Shown here: one piece after another, positions 47,120 through 58,911 of the stretch
Layout of the letters: each line of letters opens with the position of its first letter
How positions within the stretch are numbered: the first letter of the stretch is position 1
Origin: Corbicula japonica
Taxonomy: Eukaryota > Mollusca > Bivalvia > Venerida > Cyrenidae
Direction of reading: 5' to 3'
Assembly (NCBI GenBank): GCA_038501625.1
Contig: JAZAYU010001087.1
Span: 1-64,000, forward strand
DNA length: 64,000 nt
Notes under the pieces: model-generated
What the model was told of the DNA's origin: nothing
Databases searched by the model: none
What the model saw: the letters and a program-made list of their open reading frames with translations, nothing else
Made by a program: the position numbers and the translations under genes

Positions 47120-50100
47120 TTAATGGACTCCAACGTGATTGCCTTGTTTATTATGGTGAAGGAACAATACTCCAGAAAACACAATAAAACCACAAGCAAG
47201 AATATTTAGAGTTAATCCAACGCCGAAATCGTCGCTACCTTTACCACAGTCCTCAGAAATATCCTCAGCAAACGCAAACACATATACTGTATCACCAATA
47301 ATCATGAAGATTGCTGTAAAAAGAAAAACAATTAAGTGAATATGATGATTTGTAATCAACTGTTTTAACGTTTATTGGCTAAGTTTGATTAAAACAGTTT
47401 ATGGGCTGTAATAAAAAGTTTGATTAAAACAGTTTATGGGCTGTAATATATTATGTACGACTGTAGAACACCGGATATAAATTTGGATATATGTACCTGT
47501 ATCGCGCTCAAAGGTCTTTTAAGTAAGTAATTGATAACGGCATTTTTGGGGTTTACGGGTACACTTTTTACAGCCGCCACATGGTACCACTAAGCTACAG
47601 TTACTGTGCCATTTAAAAAAGATATTTTAAGTCACAACACTCGACACATCACTTAAATATTGCAGGCCTGTTCATAGGTAGTAGTAAAAATACATTTTAA
47701 TTCCGCACGCTAATTTTTAAAGGCTAATTTCAAGAGTAAATATGAATCTATGGACCTAACAAGGCTGTATTGTAAAATCTAAATCGCGAAAAATCAATTT
47801 AATGACTAATATGTTGTAAAAAGAAGTATTATAAAAATTACACATTTTACATGTAATCAGACACATGCTTAAATTAAAATACTAATCTGACGTTAAAAAT
47901 AATTAAGAACTTCAAATTGTTAACATATATTGATAATTTTGCAGGATTCGTTGGTTTAATAGCTACCAAGGAGAGCGTTAAACGATATCAAGAATTGCAA
48001 CCTGCTATGAAAGCAAACACTCCAGCGGCCTTAAATATAGTTATGTTATTTTTCTTATAATATATGTTGAACACAGCGAGTCCCAAAGCTGTAACGATGG
48101 CGATTATTCCCAACACTTCAAGGCCTCTGCATGCTTGAAACTTTCGCCCTAAAATAGCAAGTATATATTTAAGTCCATTTGTGATTAATTAAAACAAGTT
48201 AAACATGAAAATAAAAAAAGTAACTTTGAAAGCCACAATACATGTATTGAATTTATGAGATATATTAGATAAAATTAATATCAAAATCTACATTTTACAT
48301 GTAATAATGTTCGTGAAAATATACGAGTAGCACAATGCAAATCATAAATTGGCTACATGTATGTAATAAACGATATTTGAAAGATCACACCACTGCCATC
48401 AGAGAGTTGTGAGTTGCATTTTTACTAAAGGATTTTGTCGATATCCAATTGCCTTCCTGAAGATATGTACATGTCTATATAAACTATAAGATTTAGGTAA
48501 CAAATCTAAATAAACTTGTAACATGTTTATAAACATGAAACAAGTGTCTGCCCCGTAATAAAGTACATTGTAATCTGACACAAAGGAAATAGTAGTGTAC
48601 TACATGTAGTTGTGCGTGGTACTTTTGTATGACCACGTAGACAATAATGACATTACGACAAAGGAGCCGGTTATGCATTACAATTTTCAAACAGAACTAG
48701 GCTGATAACTCAGAAAAGTGTTTTTTGTGTAGAATGCCATACAACTTTTATAGCTGACACAAATAAATAAACAGTAATAATTACTTAAAGGCGTTCGCTA
48801 CAGTTATTTTTAACAAGTATTAAACTACTGTACCACCATCTAAATGCAATGTATAAAACACAGTTCACGGTCCAATCTGGGTTTAATCAATGTATAAAAC
48901 ACAATTCACTGTCCAAGACATGACTTATTCGGACATAGCTCGTTTCGGATACGTATGTTGATTATTGGTTATATTTTGGCTAAGGTTTTAAATTTGCGCA
49001 CTGGTCCGAGCGCGAAATACGCGAAAATTAAGCCATCGCTAAATAAAATGATACCACAGTAATTATTAATGATGTACTTTATATACCTTTAAGTCTTTTT
49101 GTTTATACATAATTTACATTATTACCCCAACCCTTTTTGAAATTGTAATTTCGAAACAATTAACATGGTAACCTACATTTTCTTGTTTATTTTATGTTTG
49201 TTATACATTGGTGAATATATTGGTAGTATATGGTGAAATTATATTATGTTAAATTTAAGTAAACTTAAAAACATCCCTTAGAATGAAAATATATGATGAT
49301 AAATTCTTTGTAGTAAATTAGGTAATACTTAATTTTTTATGTGTTTCATTATTTGTATTGCAATAATTAGCAATTTATTTGTAATTTAGAATGTTTTAAC
49401 TGAAAAAAATATTTATGATATTCTTGTGATACATTCTATGATTTTATGCCGACAAAGAAGTCTATGAAAATCGTAAAAAGTGTTCAAAATGTGACATCTT
49501 CGGTATCTAATAAAAACAAGTAACCCCGGTAAGGTCCCATTTTTATTTGGTTTTTCATTGCATAACATAATGCTCTTGACATAGACAAAATTTGACTGAA
49601 ATCTATTATTAGGAAATTTTTTATGAAACTGTAGCGACCGCCTTTAACACATTTTGACTTCCAAACAGTAAAGGGAAGTAAACGCTGTGGGGTATTTGCG
49701 TACCAATAACATATAGTACAGGGACTTAATTTATTATTATTTATTTATTATAATCTTTCCTAATATCTTATCATGTATTCAAAATGATCTTATTTCATTG
49801 CCCTTTATCACACTATAATAGTGTTGTCCTAATTATTGACAGTAATCAATCTTTATTGACACAGACATGATCAAGATAACCAGTAGTTTAAAATGAATAA
49901 ATATGATGAATGTGTAAATTTCAAGATCTTTGACGATTATCGTCTTCAAAACCTTTTAACCTAGCCTTTTTAATTAACAAAAATATACAGTTAACTCAGA
50001 ATCTGTAAACATGGCAAAATAATGCATTTAAGGTAAAGGTTAAGGTATGGGTTTATAGTCTGGAAATGACAGAACGTATTCAACCAACTTTAACATTTAC

Positions 50101-50579
50101 CCCCATCCCCTTAACACTGGATACATTGTATAAATCGTCCGTTAACAGTAGGCGCCGTAGGCAGCAAGGGCACATTTATGACAACAAACTATTAATATGC
50201 ATGTGCTCAACAAGACAAAAACAATGCTTGCACAGGGTTAAGCAAATCTGAATAATATTGCAACATTTAATGTGCTTTACATTCGTCTCGGAATAAGTGG
50301 AACGTTTTGTATTGTAACACTTGGTTTCTCTAAAATTGTTAATTACCAGAAAAAACCAGTGTTTATATTTATATTAGAAATTAAGTTTTCATTTTAAAGG
50401 AAATCCTACTTACTCCAGTCATCTTTCAAAATCCCGAAATCTGTTTTACAATCATCCCAAAGACTGAAGTGTAAAGTCTCATTTGCAAAGCATGTCGTAT
50501 ACCAGTATGGTATGGTCAGTCCTACAATATCTGCAAGAAATGCTGCTACGCACAGAACTAAACCATATCCTTCGCTCAT
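47120..50579 (-). CDS. Claudin/PMP22-like four-transmembrane protein B, 168 aa
   Basis: Exons 50579-50414, 48148-48002 and 47313-47120 (stop included), phases 1 and 1. Exon 2 is too short for a simple frame scan but is clear: it follows CTATTTTAG, encodes RGLEVLGIIAIVTALGLAVF and KAAGVFAFIAG, and is exactly 147 nt like exon 2 of gene A. The donor after exon 2 is GTTGCA, a weak GT. The start used (50579) puts Trp of IPYW at residue 26 as in gene A; an in-frame ATG eight codons upstream (50603) is possible. The first-loop motif is SLWDDC instead of GLW..C, a departure from the claudin signature. Helices near 5-23, 61-80, 86-110 and 135-155. The C-terminal tail is short and His-containing. Shares a divergent 1.2-kb spacer with the PAN-lectin gene. 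Confidence 0.8.
47382..47451. repeat. 35-bp tandem duplication
   Basis: Two head-to-tail copies of AGTTTGATTAAAACAGTTTA plus TGGGCTGTAATAAAA, in intron 2 of claudin-like gene B. Confidence 0.9.
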
Positions 50580-51807
50580 GGTATGTATGTTTACTCCCCG
50601 CAATTAAGATAGTCTATATATAGTGAGCCAATGTTACAACACCATTTTATATAATTTTATCAGATCTTAGTTTAAACGATTGTTTGGTACGTTATCTTCT
50701 AAGAAAGATAAATAAATCATTTGCTTTGGCTGCAAAGTTTTAACCATTCGCAATAAAAAAATTATACTTTCACACTGTAGGCTAAGGAAATTTGAGAAAA
50801 TCTAATCAGTATTTGAACAAAAATTGTCGTTATCTTCAGCATGTATCTTCACTATCTTATCGAACGATTGGTCATTTAAATATACCATTTTTAAGTTATA
50901 TATTTACCTTGACTTCAGCAACATTTAATTAAATACTCCTAAATATTCTTACAGTGGCGTTGTTTGCGGATATCATAAAAAGTCTCCCCGTAAATTCAAT
51001 TACTGAAACTATAAATAATTATAAAAAATTAAAGGTCATTGAGCATTAAACTTGTTGCACTGAACCCGGGGCTAGGCTTCGTTATCAGTTGTATGGTCTT
51101 TCATAACTGCTCATAAACAGGCTCATTCAAAACGAGCCTGAATAATGATATTGTATTTTAATGTTCGACGGAAATATTACGTTGAATCGTGGATTTTCTT
51201 CGTCTTAATTTTCAACAGTATTTCTTAGAACGATCCGACCTCTCAAAGTCGCGGTCATAAGTGATAAAAATTGGTGAATAACTTTCCAACAAATGGTTTA
51301 TCTGTGGCACATTGATTATTGCAATCAGTAAAACCAACACTTACACACGCATTACCAGAATAGTCTAGTAATTGATTAACTAATTTTACTCTCTAAAGTT
51401 TTACTTAATTTTGTTTTATTATCTATTAGGATCAATTGTTTGAACTCTCATGAAAATTTAAACTACAAATAACAATTTTCTATAAGCCTTTTCTTTGTAA
51501 TAAGAGGAATACTTGAACCTGTTTTCATTAACTTTTCAGCCTGTCGGAAGTCAATAGAGTTCTATTATCTGCATGTAAGAATTAACGAAAGTGCTCTTAC
51601 CATAAAAGCTTGAAATTCTCAACGAGATTCCATTAAGATTGTTACCATTATGATAATGTTTTCAAGTAAGTAACCATCACGTCAGTAATCAAAGATAGAC
51701 TTTAACCTCGTCAGATCTCAAACAAGTAACTGAAGATTAAACGCTGTACACCATTTTTTGGTATCACTTACTTTGAGAAGTCGGCATTTCACCTTCGTTT
51801 CACTGCG
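50580..51807. promoter_or_regulatory. Divergent intergenic spacer between claudin-like B and PAN-lectin
   Basis: The start codon of claudin-like B (minus) and that of the PAN/C-type-lectin gene (plus) are 1228 bp apart, so both promoters must lie here. The spacer contains a fragment of the tRNA-derived unit (AAAAAGTCTCCCCGTAAAT at about 50978-50996) and a copy of the GAGCCTGCA repeat at 51045-51150. No clear TATA or initiator could be assigned. Confidence 0.35.
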
Positions 51808-54800
51808 ATGACGACTTTGGGAGCATATTGGACCATTTTATCTTTCTTTGTGCTTTTTAGAGATGTATTCAATGATGGTAAGAACTTTTTGAACACTTAG
51901 TCCAGTAATGATCTTAAAATCATTCCTATCAAAGCAACATCTTTTTTTGTCTTATCTACAATTGAAAAAAATGTAGTTTTAGTTAACCTTTTATTTGTTG
52001 TTCTTTTTAATTGGGTTACGACCGCATTTAGGCAAGACAAATTTGATAATAGATCTTTTTAATAAGGCTCACACGTAGGAAACATAGATTTAAAGCCAGT
52101 TCTCATTTATAATATTTCCATTAGAGCTTTATTTTGTCAGAAAATTATGTAAAACCCACTGCAGTTGAAGTTCACTAACATACACGTTATAAAGTAAAAA
52201 TAACATTAACCTTTAGGAGTTGCCTATTCATAGTTAAGGGTGGGCAACTTTTATGTCTCGGATGTTGTTAATATGTTGTGTGACGCCTATAAAGTAATCA
52301 TAAAAATTTATACCTTCATAAGTAACCTATTCATAGTAAAGGGTATACGACTGTTACCCGGTATGTCTCAGATTTTGTTAATATGTTGTGTGATGCCTAT
52401 AAATGACTATGATCAGGAGTATACCGCCAAATGAGAACATTTTAAAAACTGATGTGAGAGAATATTTACTACTGTAGCAACTAGACATTTGAAATATTTA
52501 TTTTAATATACTCATTCGTATGTTGATTGTGTAAGAATATTTTATCACATTTACTTTGTTTACACGTTTCTAAAGTTTTAATGATACGTTTTGATATTTG
52601 GAAACAATAATATTTTTGTACTGATAAGTGAGCAGAAGCCTTTAAAGTAAAACATTTTATTTATGTTTAATTATATGCTCAATCTGATGGATAATTTGTC
52701 AAAGTTATATAATCTGGAGTGCGTAAAAACTAAAGAAAAGTAACATTTTATCAATATTATTTCATTAAAAATGTCTAACATTTCTTACCAGAATAAAACC
52801 ACACTAGCTTTACATTTTATAGATAAATCAACTTATTTAAAATTAAGCATTTTTTTAAAGATTGATGTTGCTTTATTGTGCATGTGAAATTTAAAATGTA
52901 TCGTCTAGTTTTCATATAATGGTACATGCACCAACACGATATTAATATCTATGTTTTACCAGTTTTACAATAAGAATTTTAACTGTTATTATCGCAAGCG
53001 TGCTATGACGTCAGGTAAAAATAATTATCAACTTTTAAGAAAATGACAATATTTGTTTCAGCTATTACTTCTGAATGGCGAAGGGTGAATGCATTTGACG
53101 ACACCCTTCCAGCAACGGGTTACGGAATACCATGTAGAAGCCTGCTCTATTGTGCTAAATACTGCACGAGAGACAACGATTGTGAGTCGTTCTTTTACAC
53201 ATCTGGTGAGATGAAAAGTTGTTGGCTGATAAGCACAGTTCTTTCACAGACAGACGGTCTGTCTTCAGTGATTGGATCTTCGTATTTTGTGAAAGATGGT
53301 AGGTTGATATTCTTGTGAAACATACACAAGCACGTTTCTCAAAAGATTAAGAAAGCAGAGACTTCATGGTACGTATGATTAAGAATGTAAACTTAATTAA
53401 TAAAATACAAAACAATACACGCGTCTTTGTAAGTTATTATAACATCTTGAGAGGAAAAGTGGTCTAACGGTAGGGCGTCGGACTCCAGTTCCCGAGATTG
53501 CAGGTTCGAATCCCACCTGCGATGACATTATCCTGCAGTCACGAGAATTTATATTTCACACAAGAACTGATTTCAACTCAGAAAGTAGTCATCGTATGTG
53601 ATTAATAAATAATTAAAGTTAAAATTACTTGTTCCACGATGTAATATTAATATTTTTAACTAAACATAAACTAATTATCACATGCAAAGAAGTAAAACTT
53701 TTCTAGTACCAGTGTCATCGACAACACCGCCTTCGTTCTCCTGCCCACCAGACGATACAGTTTTCCGTACGGTTCAACTTTCAGACGGAAATACATTTAC
53801 GTACAGGTACATGATTTTAGTAAATACTATAAACAGCATTTAAAAAATAAAATCAATCAAATGGAGCGCGTAATGGGAAAAAATGTGTCTTCGAAAAGTT
53901 GACGTCAATCTTAAAAAAAACAAGGCGCCATACAGTTTGAGCAGTCAGGACATATAAGCATTTCGCGTTAATATATTCATTTTTAATAGTGAAACATGTA
54001 ATAAATGTATAAAGTATTAATTTAGAGAAAATAACAGATAATTTTACGTACTTTCTAATTTAAGTTTAAACGTCAAATATAACCAAATACAGACTTTCAC
54101 ATGGTATGCTCCATAATGCTGAAAGTCTTATAAAATTAATGTTTATATTATTTACCGCTTACACATAAATATAATTTAATGTAGACACAAATCTGGTTGC
54201 GAACTTACACGATCTGAAAAAGTATCAAAACTGTTCATTTGATTCATGAAAAATGATGGTCAGGCTGAATAGAGAACAGTGAAGAACCAGGGCACCAAAT
54301 AATACAACTAAGATTAGAGACTCAAATCTCAAACATCTGGCTGAAAAGGCGACCAGTCGCCAATTTGAGCCAATCAGATGCTTGACGTTTGAGACATGTC
54401 TCCAGATTTAGTTTTATGATCATGTTCACAGATAAGATTGTACGGAAACACAGGCTGATCTGGGTCTACAATTATCGCAGATACCATAAAAACCTATTTT
54501 GTTATGGCGCGTAAGTTAAACGTATACACATGGTAGATATAACTTCCCATATACATATTAATAATTCAGATAGGTTTAAAATCATAACTGTTATACACAA
54601 TGTGTAAAAGCATTTTCGTATAATTGTTAATTTCAAAGACTTTTATGGTAAGATTTGTGTAAAGTTTTATTCTCGTACCATCATTTCTGTTGGATAAATA
54701 TTGTACTGTTTATTAAGTTTAAATATTGAGTTGCGCTCAACGCGGGGAAAGAAGCCTTGGGCAATAAAATGCATTTTTACTACTGCCCATGAACAGACAC

Positions 54801-56069
54801 ACTCAATACCGAGCCTGCGCCTATTTTCATATTTTTCGTGTTCGGTGGTTTTCAAAGTTCCCTCTATTTTAAAACAAGAATTACTTTGACCATCGATCAA
54901 GTCCAATGCTCCCAAATGTGTGCAATAAGATAAGTGTTGTTTCTGTTCTTTTCATTTTCAGAGTGTTTAAAACGGCAGCAACCCAGTCTGTGGCTAAACA
55001 AAATTGTATTGCCGAAGGAGGTTACCTTGCGAGAGTAACAACACTCGAGGAGATGAACATACTTCTAAATCTTACTGCATGTCCAGGTTATTTTTTATTT
55101 GCGTCGATTTAAACTAAAAATATATTTTGAAAGCAGGAGCGAGAAAGAAATAGACTGCATGTACTGGACGAGAAGGCTTTGTAACAAACGTCATTACATT
55201 ACGTTTTCTAAGCAAATATTTTAAAATTTAGATTTAAATCAAATGTTAAGGATAGTCAGTTTTCATTTTTGTTTAGCCATTATTTCTCACCATTAAACTA
55301 AGACCTTAAAGCAGGCAGATATTTTAATACGAGGGTTACACATACATTTCAAGAGTCTTGGTTAGTTCGAACATCAGCTTTTATCCGCTTTTATTCAATG
55401 CTTATTGTCATCAAAATGGAGAAGTCATATTATACGTAGTGAATGTTAATCGGTAAAACATCTTTTTCTTGTGTCAAGTTCGTAGATGATGAGATCATGT
55501 CGCCATGCTGAATAATGTCCGTCTTTGTCAAGTTTATTTTACTTATTGATCTCATTTCAATTGTTTCGATGCAATTTATTGAAATCCAGATTAACGATGT
55601 ACATTGGTTTCAACTGCGATCAATTTAATACGATAATTATTGAAGTTATTAAAACACGCAACTATACATTCAACAAAATGCCTTTTTATTTTTGCATTAA
55701 TGGAAACATTTTAGATTTTCAATGCCTGTATCGGTCAGTTACTTTTTGTTCAACTCGTAGTTGCTTGTTTCCTGTCAAATTTCTTTTACATCTCTCGGTC
55801 TGGCTATATTTTATGTATTCATTAAAGGTTACGGTTCCAGTGACTACTTCATTGACGGAAGCAATGCAGACGATTTCCCTTCTTACAGCAGCTGGACTAT
55901 GTCAAACGGCGATCAAGTTCCTATGGCGCAGAGACCAAATGGGTTCTGGCACACTGTGTGTCCAAATAATCCTACCATGGAACATTGTTTGCGCATGCGT
56001 GGTTCCACGAATTACTACTGGGACGATTGTCCCTGTAGCATGAGTTATCATTACATCTGTGAAAAGTGA
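51808..56069 (+). CDS. Secreted PAN/apple-like plus C-type lectin-like protein, 257 aa, five exons
   Basis: Exons 51808-51877, 53062-53298, 53707-53806, 54962-55086 and 55828-56069 (TGA included); GT-AG ends and phases 1, 1, 2, 1 agree; 774 nt. Exon 1 is a signal peptide (MTTLGAYWTILSFFVLF). Exon 2 (residues 24-102) has cysteines near 48, 54, 58, 64 and 77 with FFYTSGEMKSCWLIS, the spacing of a PAN/apple-type module. Exon 3 starts with a Ser/Thr/Pro linker and then SFSCPPD; exons 3-5 form a C-type lectin-like domain with TQSVAKQNCIAEGGYLARVT, GYGSSDYFIDGSN, NYYWDDC and the terminal CSMSYHYICEK. EPN/QPD is not present (QRPN instead) and WND is WDD, so classical Ca2+-dependent sugar binding is doubtful. 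Introns hold a tRNA-derived SINE (intron 2) and two MITEs plus a dispersed repeat (intron 3). A secreted recognition or adhesion role is inferred. Confidence 0.8.
52223..52430. repeat. 103-bp imperfect tandem duplication
   Basis: CCTATTCATAG...AAGGGT...TATGTCTC...GATGTTGTTAATATGTTGTG and a second diverged copy start 103 bp apart (52223 and 52326), in intron 1 of the PAN-lectin gene. Confidence 0.7.
53456..53526 (+). repeat. tRNA-derived SINE head
   Basis: Excellent A box (GTGGTCTAACGGTAGGGCG) and B box (GCAGGTTCGAATCCCACC) at tRNA spacing. The acceptor halves do not pair and the T-stem mismatches in its outer part, so a working tRNA is unlikely. It lies in intron 2 of the PAN-lectin gene. 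An intact tRNA gene cannot be fully excluded without folding. Confidence 0.6.
53862..54105. mobile_element. GACGTCA-rich TIR MITE, copy 4
   Basis: GGAGCGCGTAATGGGAAAAA, TTCGAAAAGTTGACGTCAAT and CATTTCGCGTTAATATATTC follow the 25.5 kb copy; the right terminus is eroded. In intron 3 of the PAN-lectin gene. Confidence 0.6.
54306..54424. mobile_element. Palindromic CCAAT MITE, copy 7 (degenerate)
   Basis: AAATCTCAAACATCTGGCTG, GGCGACCAGTCGCC and GAGCCAATCAGATGCTTGA are recognisable. The arms have lost part of the TATAACC ends. Confidence 0.65.
54700..54875 (+). repeat. Dispersed GAGCCTGCA/GTGTTCGGT family copy
   Basis: TTGTACTGTTTATTAAGTTT, GAGTTGCGCTCAACGCGGGG, ACTGCCCATGAACAGACACA, CCGAGCCTGCGCCTATTTTC and CGTGTTCGGTGGTTTTCAAA in family order, 86 bp before exon 4 of the PAN-lectin gene. 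Confidence 0.7.
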
Positions 56070-56512
56070 CATCAAATCTTTATACATTTAAGACCCGTTG
56101 TATTTGGGCCGAGAACAATTTTATAAGTAACACAATGAACAATTAAAGATTTATTTTGAAAAGCGCTGAAACTCCAATTAAACAACCATTGCAAGGCATA
56201 ATATGGCATTACTAACACATTGAAACTGCGATTAAAAAAATAGCACGATTACGCGCACTTTAGTGTAAAGTTTGACATTCTCAACACATTCAACTCTTAA
56301 GTGAATAACTGCCTTCCAGCAGTATTATCATTTTCTGGGATTTCATGTAAACAATTCTTTATTCGATTGCATCTCGTTTTTCTCGTGCACCTGTGTTGAT
56401 GGATCGCTTTCTTTTGTGGAAAATGTACGATTCGGATGGTCAGCATGCATCATGCCTATTACGCGACGCGCTCTTCGTAATTTATTCAAGCTATTAGCGA
56501 TTGCTTATATGT

Positions 56513-58911
56513 GTTTTAGCTCACTGAGCACTTGTGCTCATGGTGAGCTTTTAGGATCGCCCTGTGTCCGTCGTGCGTCGTGCGGTGTGCGGCGTCAACT
56601 TTTGTTTTAATCAACATCTCCACTCAAAATCCACGGCCAAAGTTGATGAAACTTGCTACGGATGTCCCTTGCATGAAGCTCTTGCAAAGTTGTTCAAATC
56701 ATCAATTCCATGCAGAACTCTGGTTGCCATGGCAACCTAAAGGAAAAACTTAAAAAATTTCCTGTTTGAAACCACAAGGCCTAGAGCTTAGATATTTGGC
56801 ATTTAGCACCCTCTAGTGGAACTCTACAAAAATTGTTCAAATTGTTTCCATGGGGTCAAAATTGGCCCCGCCCCAGGGGTCACTTTATTTTACATAGACT
56901 AGTTTTGGAAAATCTTTCAAAATCTTCTTCTCACAAACCAAAGTGCGTACAGTTTAGATATTTGGAAAGTAGCATTGTCTAATGGATGTCTATAAAATTT
57001 GTTCAAATAATTTCCACAAAATCGGCCACGCCCTAGGGTTCACTTGGTTTACATATAGTTTTATAGGAAAAACATGAAAAATCATTTTTCTCCGAAACTA
57101 ATAGGACTAGATCTTAGATATTTGGTGCTGAGTTTTGTGTTGCGACCCTTTATCAACTTTGTTTAAAAGTTGGCCTTTGGTCGAAATTGTCCCCGCCCCG
57201 GGGGCCCTTAATATGTGAAAAAGGCAAACTTTAGAAACCTTCCTACTGGAAACCGAAATATCTAAAGCTTAGATATTTGGTATGTAGCACTGTCTATTGG
57301 ATGTCTACCAAGTTTGTTCAAATTATGTCCCCTGGGCCAAAATTGGCCACGCCCCAGGGTTCTCTTAGTTTACATTGATTTATATAGGAAAACATGAAAA
57401 ACCATTTTTCTCCGAAACTAATAGGACTATACCTTAGATATTTGGTGTAGAGAATTGTGAAGAGACCATTTACCAACATTGTTTAAATGTTGGCCCTGGA
57501 GTCAATATTGGCCCCACCCCGGGGCCTTATATATGTACAAAACGCATTTTTTTAAAATCTTCTACTGGGAACCTCAATGCCTTAAGCTTAGATATTTAGG
57601 ATGTAGAGTTGTCTAGTGGATGTCTACCAAGTTTGTTCAAATTATGTCCTCTGGGCCAAAAATTGGCCACGCCCCAGGGTTCTCTTAGTTTACATTGATT
57701 TAATATAGGAAAACATAAATAATCATTTTTCTCTGAAACTAATGCGACTAGACCTTAGATATTTCCTGTTGAGTATTGGTAAGAGACCCTTTACCAGAAT
57801 TGTTTAAATGTTGGCCCTCCCCATGGGGCCCTTTATGTGTAAAAAAGGCAATATTTAAAAATCTTCTTACTGGAAACCTCAATTCCTAAAGCTTAGATAT
57901 TTGGTATGTAGCATTGTGGATGTCTACCAAGTTTGTTCAACTTATGTCCCCTGGGCCAAAATTGGCAACACCCCAGGGTTCTCTTAGTTTACATTGATTT
58001 ATATAGGAAAACATAAAAAAATCATTTTTCTGAGAAACAAATGGGACTAGACCTTTGATATTTGGTGTTGAGTATTGTGTAGAGACCCTTTACCAACATT
58101 GTTTAAATGTTGGCCCTGGGGTCAATATTGGCCCCGCCCCAGGGGCCCATATAAACAAAAGGCAATCTTTAAAAATCTTCTTACTGGACCCTCAATGCCT
58201 AAATCTTAGATATTTGGTATGTAGCATTGTCTAGTTGATGTCTACCAAATTTGTTCAAATTATGTCCCCTTGGCCAAAATTGGCCACGCCCCAGGGTTCT
58301 CTTAGTTCATATTGATTTATATTGGAAAACAGTAATAATCAATTTTTTCCGAAACTAATAAGACTAGAACTTAGATATTTGGTGTTGAGTATTGTGAAGA
58401 GACCCTTTACCAGCATTATTCAAATGTTGGCCCTGGGCTCAAAATTTGCCACGTATTTGGTATGTAGCATTGTCTATTGGATGTCTACCAAGTTTGTTCA
58501 AATTATGTCCCCTTTGCCAAATTGGCCTCGCCCCAGGGTTCTCTTAGTTTAAATTGATTTATATAGGAAAACATAAATAATCAAATTTCTTTGAAACTAA
58601 TGGGACAAGACCTTAGATATTTGGTGTCCTAAACTATAAAAAATATTTACTTGGACAATTTTCATTCTAGAAACATGTTTTATAAAAGTTTTTCTAGCTT
58701 CTGACTGTAAACATATTTTGATAAAAAATGTACAGCACAGAATAAAGTTCCTAATAACTTGTATTGTGTTTTCTTAATTTCATCTCACAATAATACAATT
58801 TCAATGACTTTACATCCACCATAGTGAACCTTTCCATTCTCAATTAAAAACTGAGATTACATTTGTACTCAGGTGAGCGATTTAGGGCCATCATGGCCCG
58901 TTGGTTTCTAA
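56513..58911 (+). mobile_element. Non-coding element with tandem core and Helitron-like 3' terminus
   Basis: The left end has TAGCTCACTGAGCAC then a GC-rich stretch (CCGTCGTGCGTCGTGCG). The core, about 56640-58640, is a run of roughly 310-bp units. Each unit has two related halves keyed by TTGGCCACGCCCCAGGG / TTGGCCCCGCCCC and by CTTAGATATTTGGT, and the copies of CCCCAGGGTTCTCTTAG are spaced about 240-320 bp apart. The right end has ACTCAGGTGAGCGA (echoing the left GCTCAC-TGAG in inverted form), then the palindrome GGGCCATCATGGCCC (58885-58899), then CTAA (58908-58911) followed by a T run. A hairpin shortly before CTRR next to T is the Helitron 3' signature. HINE elements in bivalves also carry central tandem repeats. 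No Rep/helicase frame. The Helitron assignment is inference; the 5' TC terminus was not located. Confidence 0.55.

Noticed and set aside
47571..47612. Minus-strand A-box-like TAGCTTAGTGGTACC
   Set aside because: No B box at suitable distance; too short to call.
53456..53526. Functional tRNA gene
   Set aside because: A and B boxes are excellent but acceptor halves do not pair and the T stem is imperfect. Better explained as a SINE head; a covariance-model scan would settle it.
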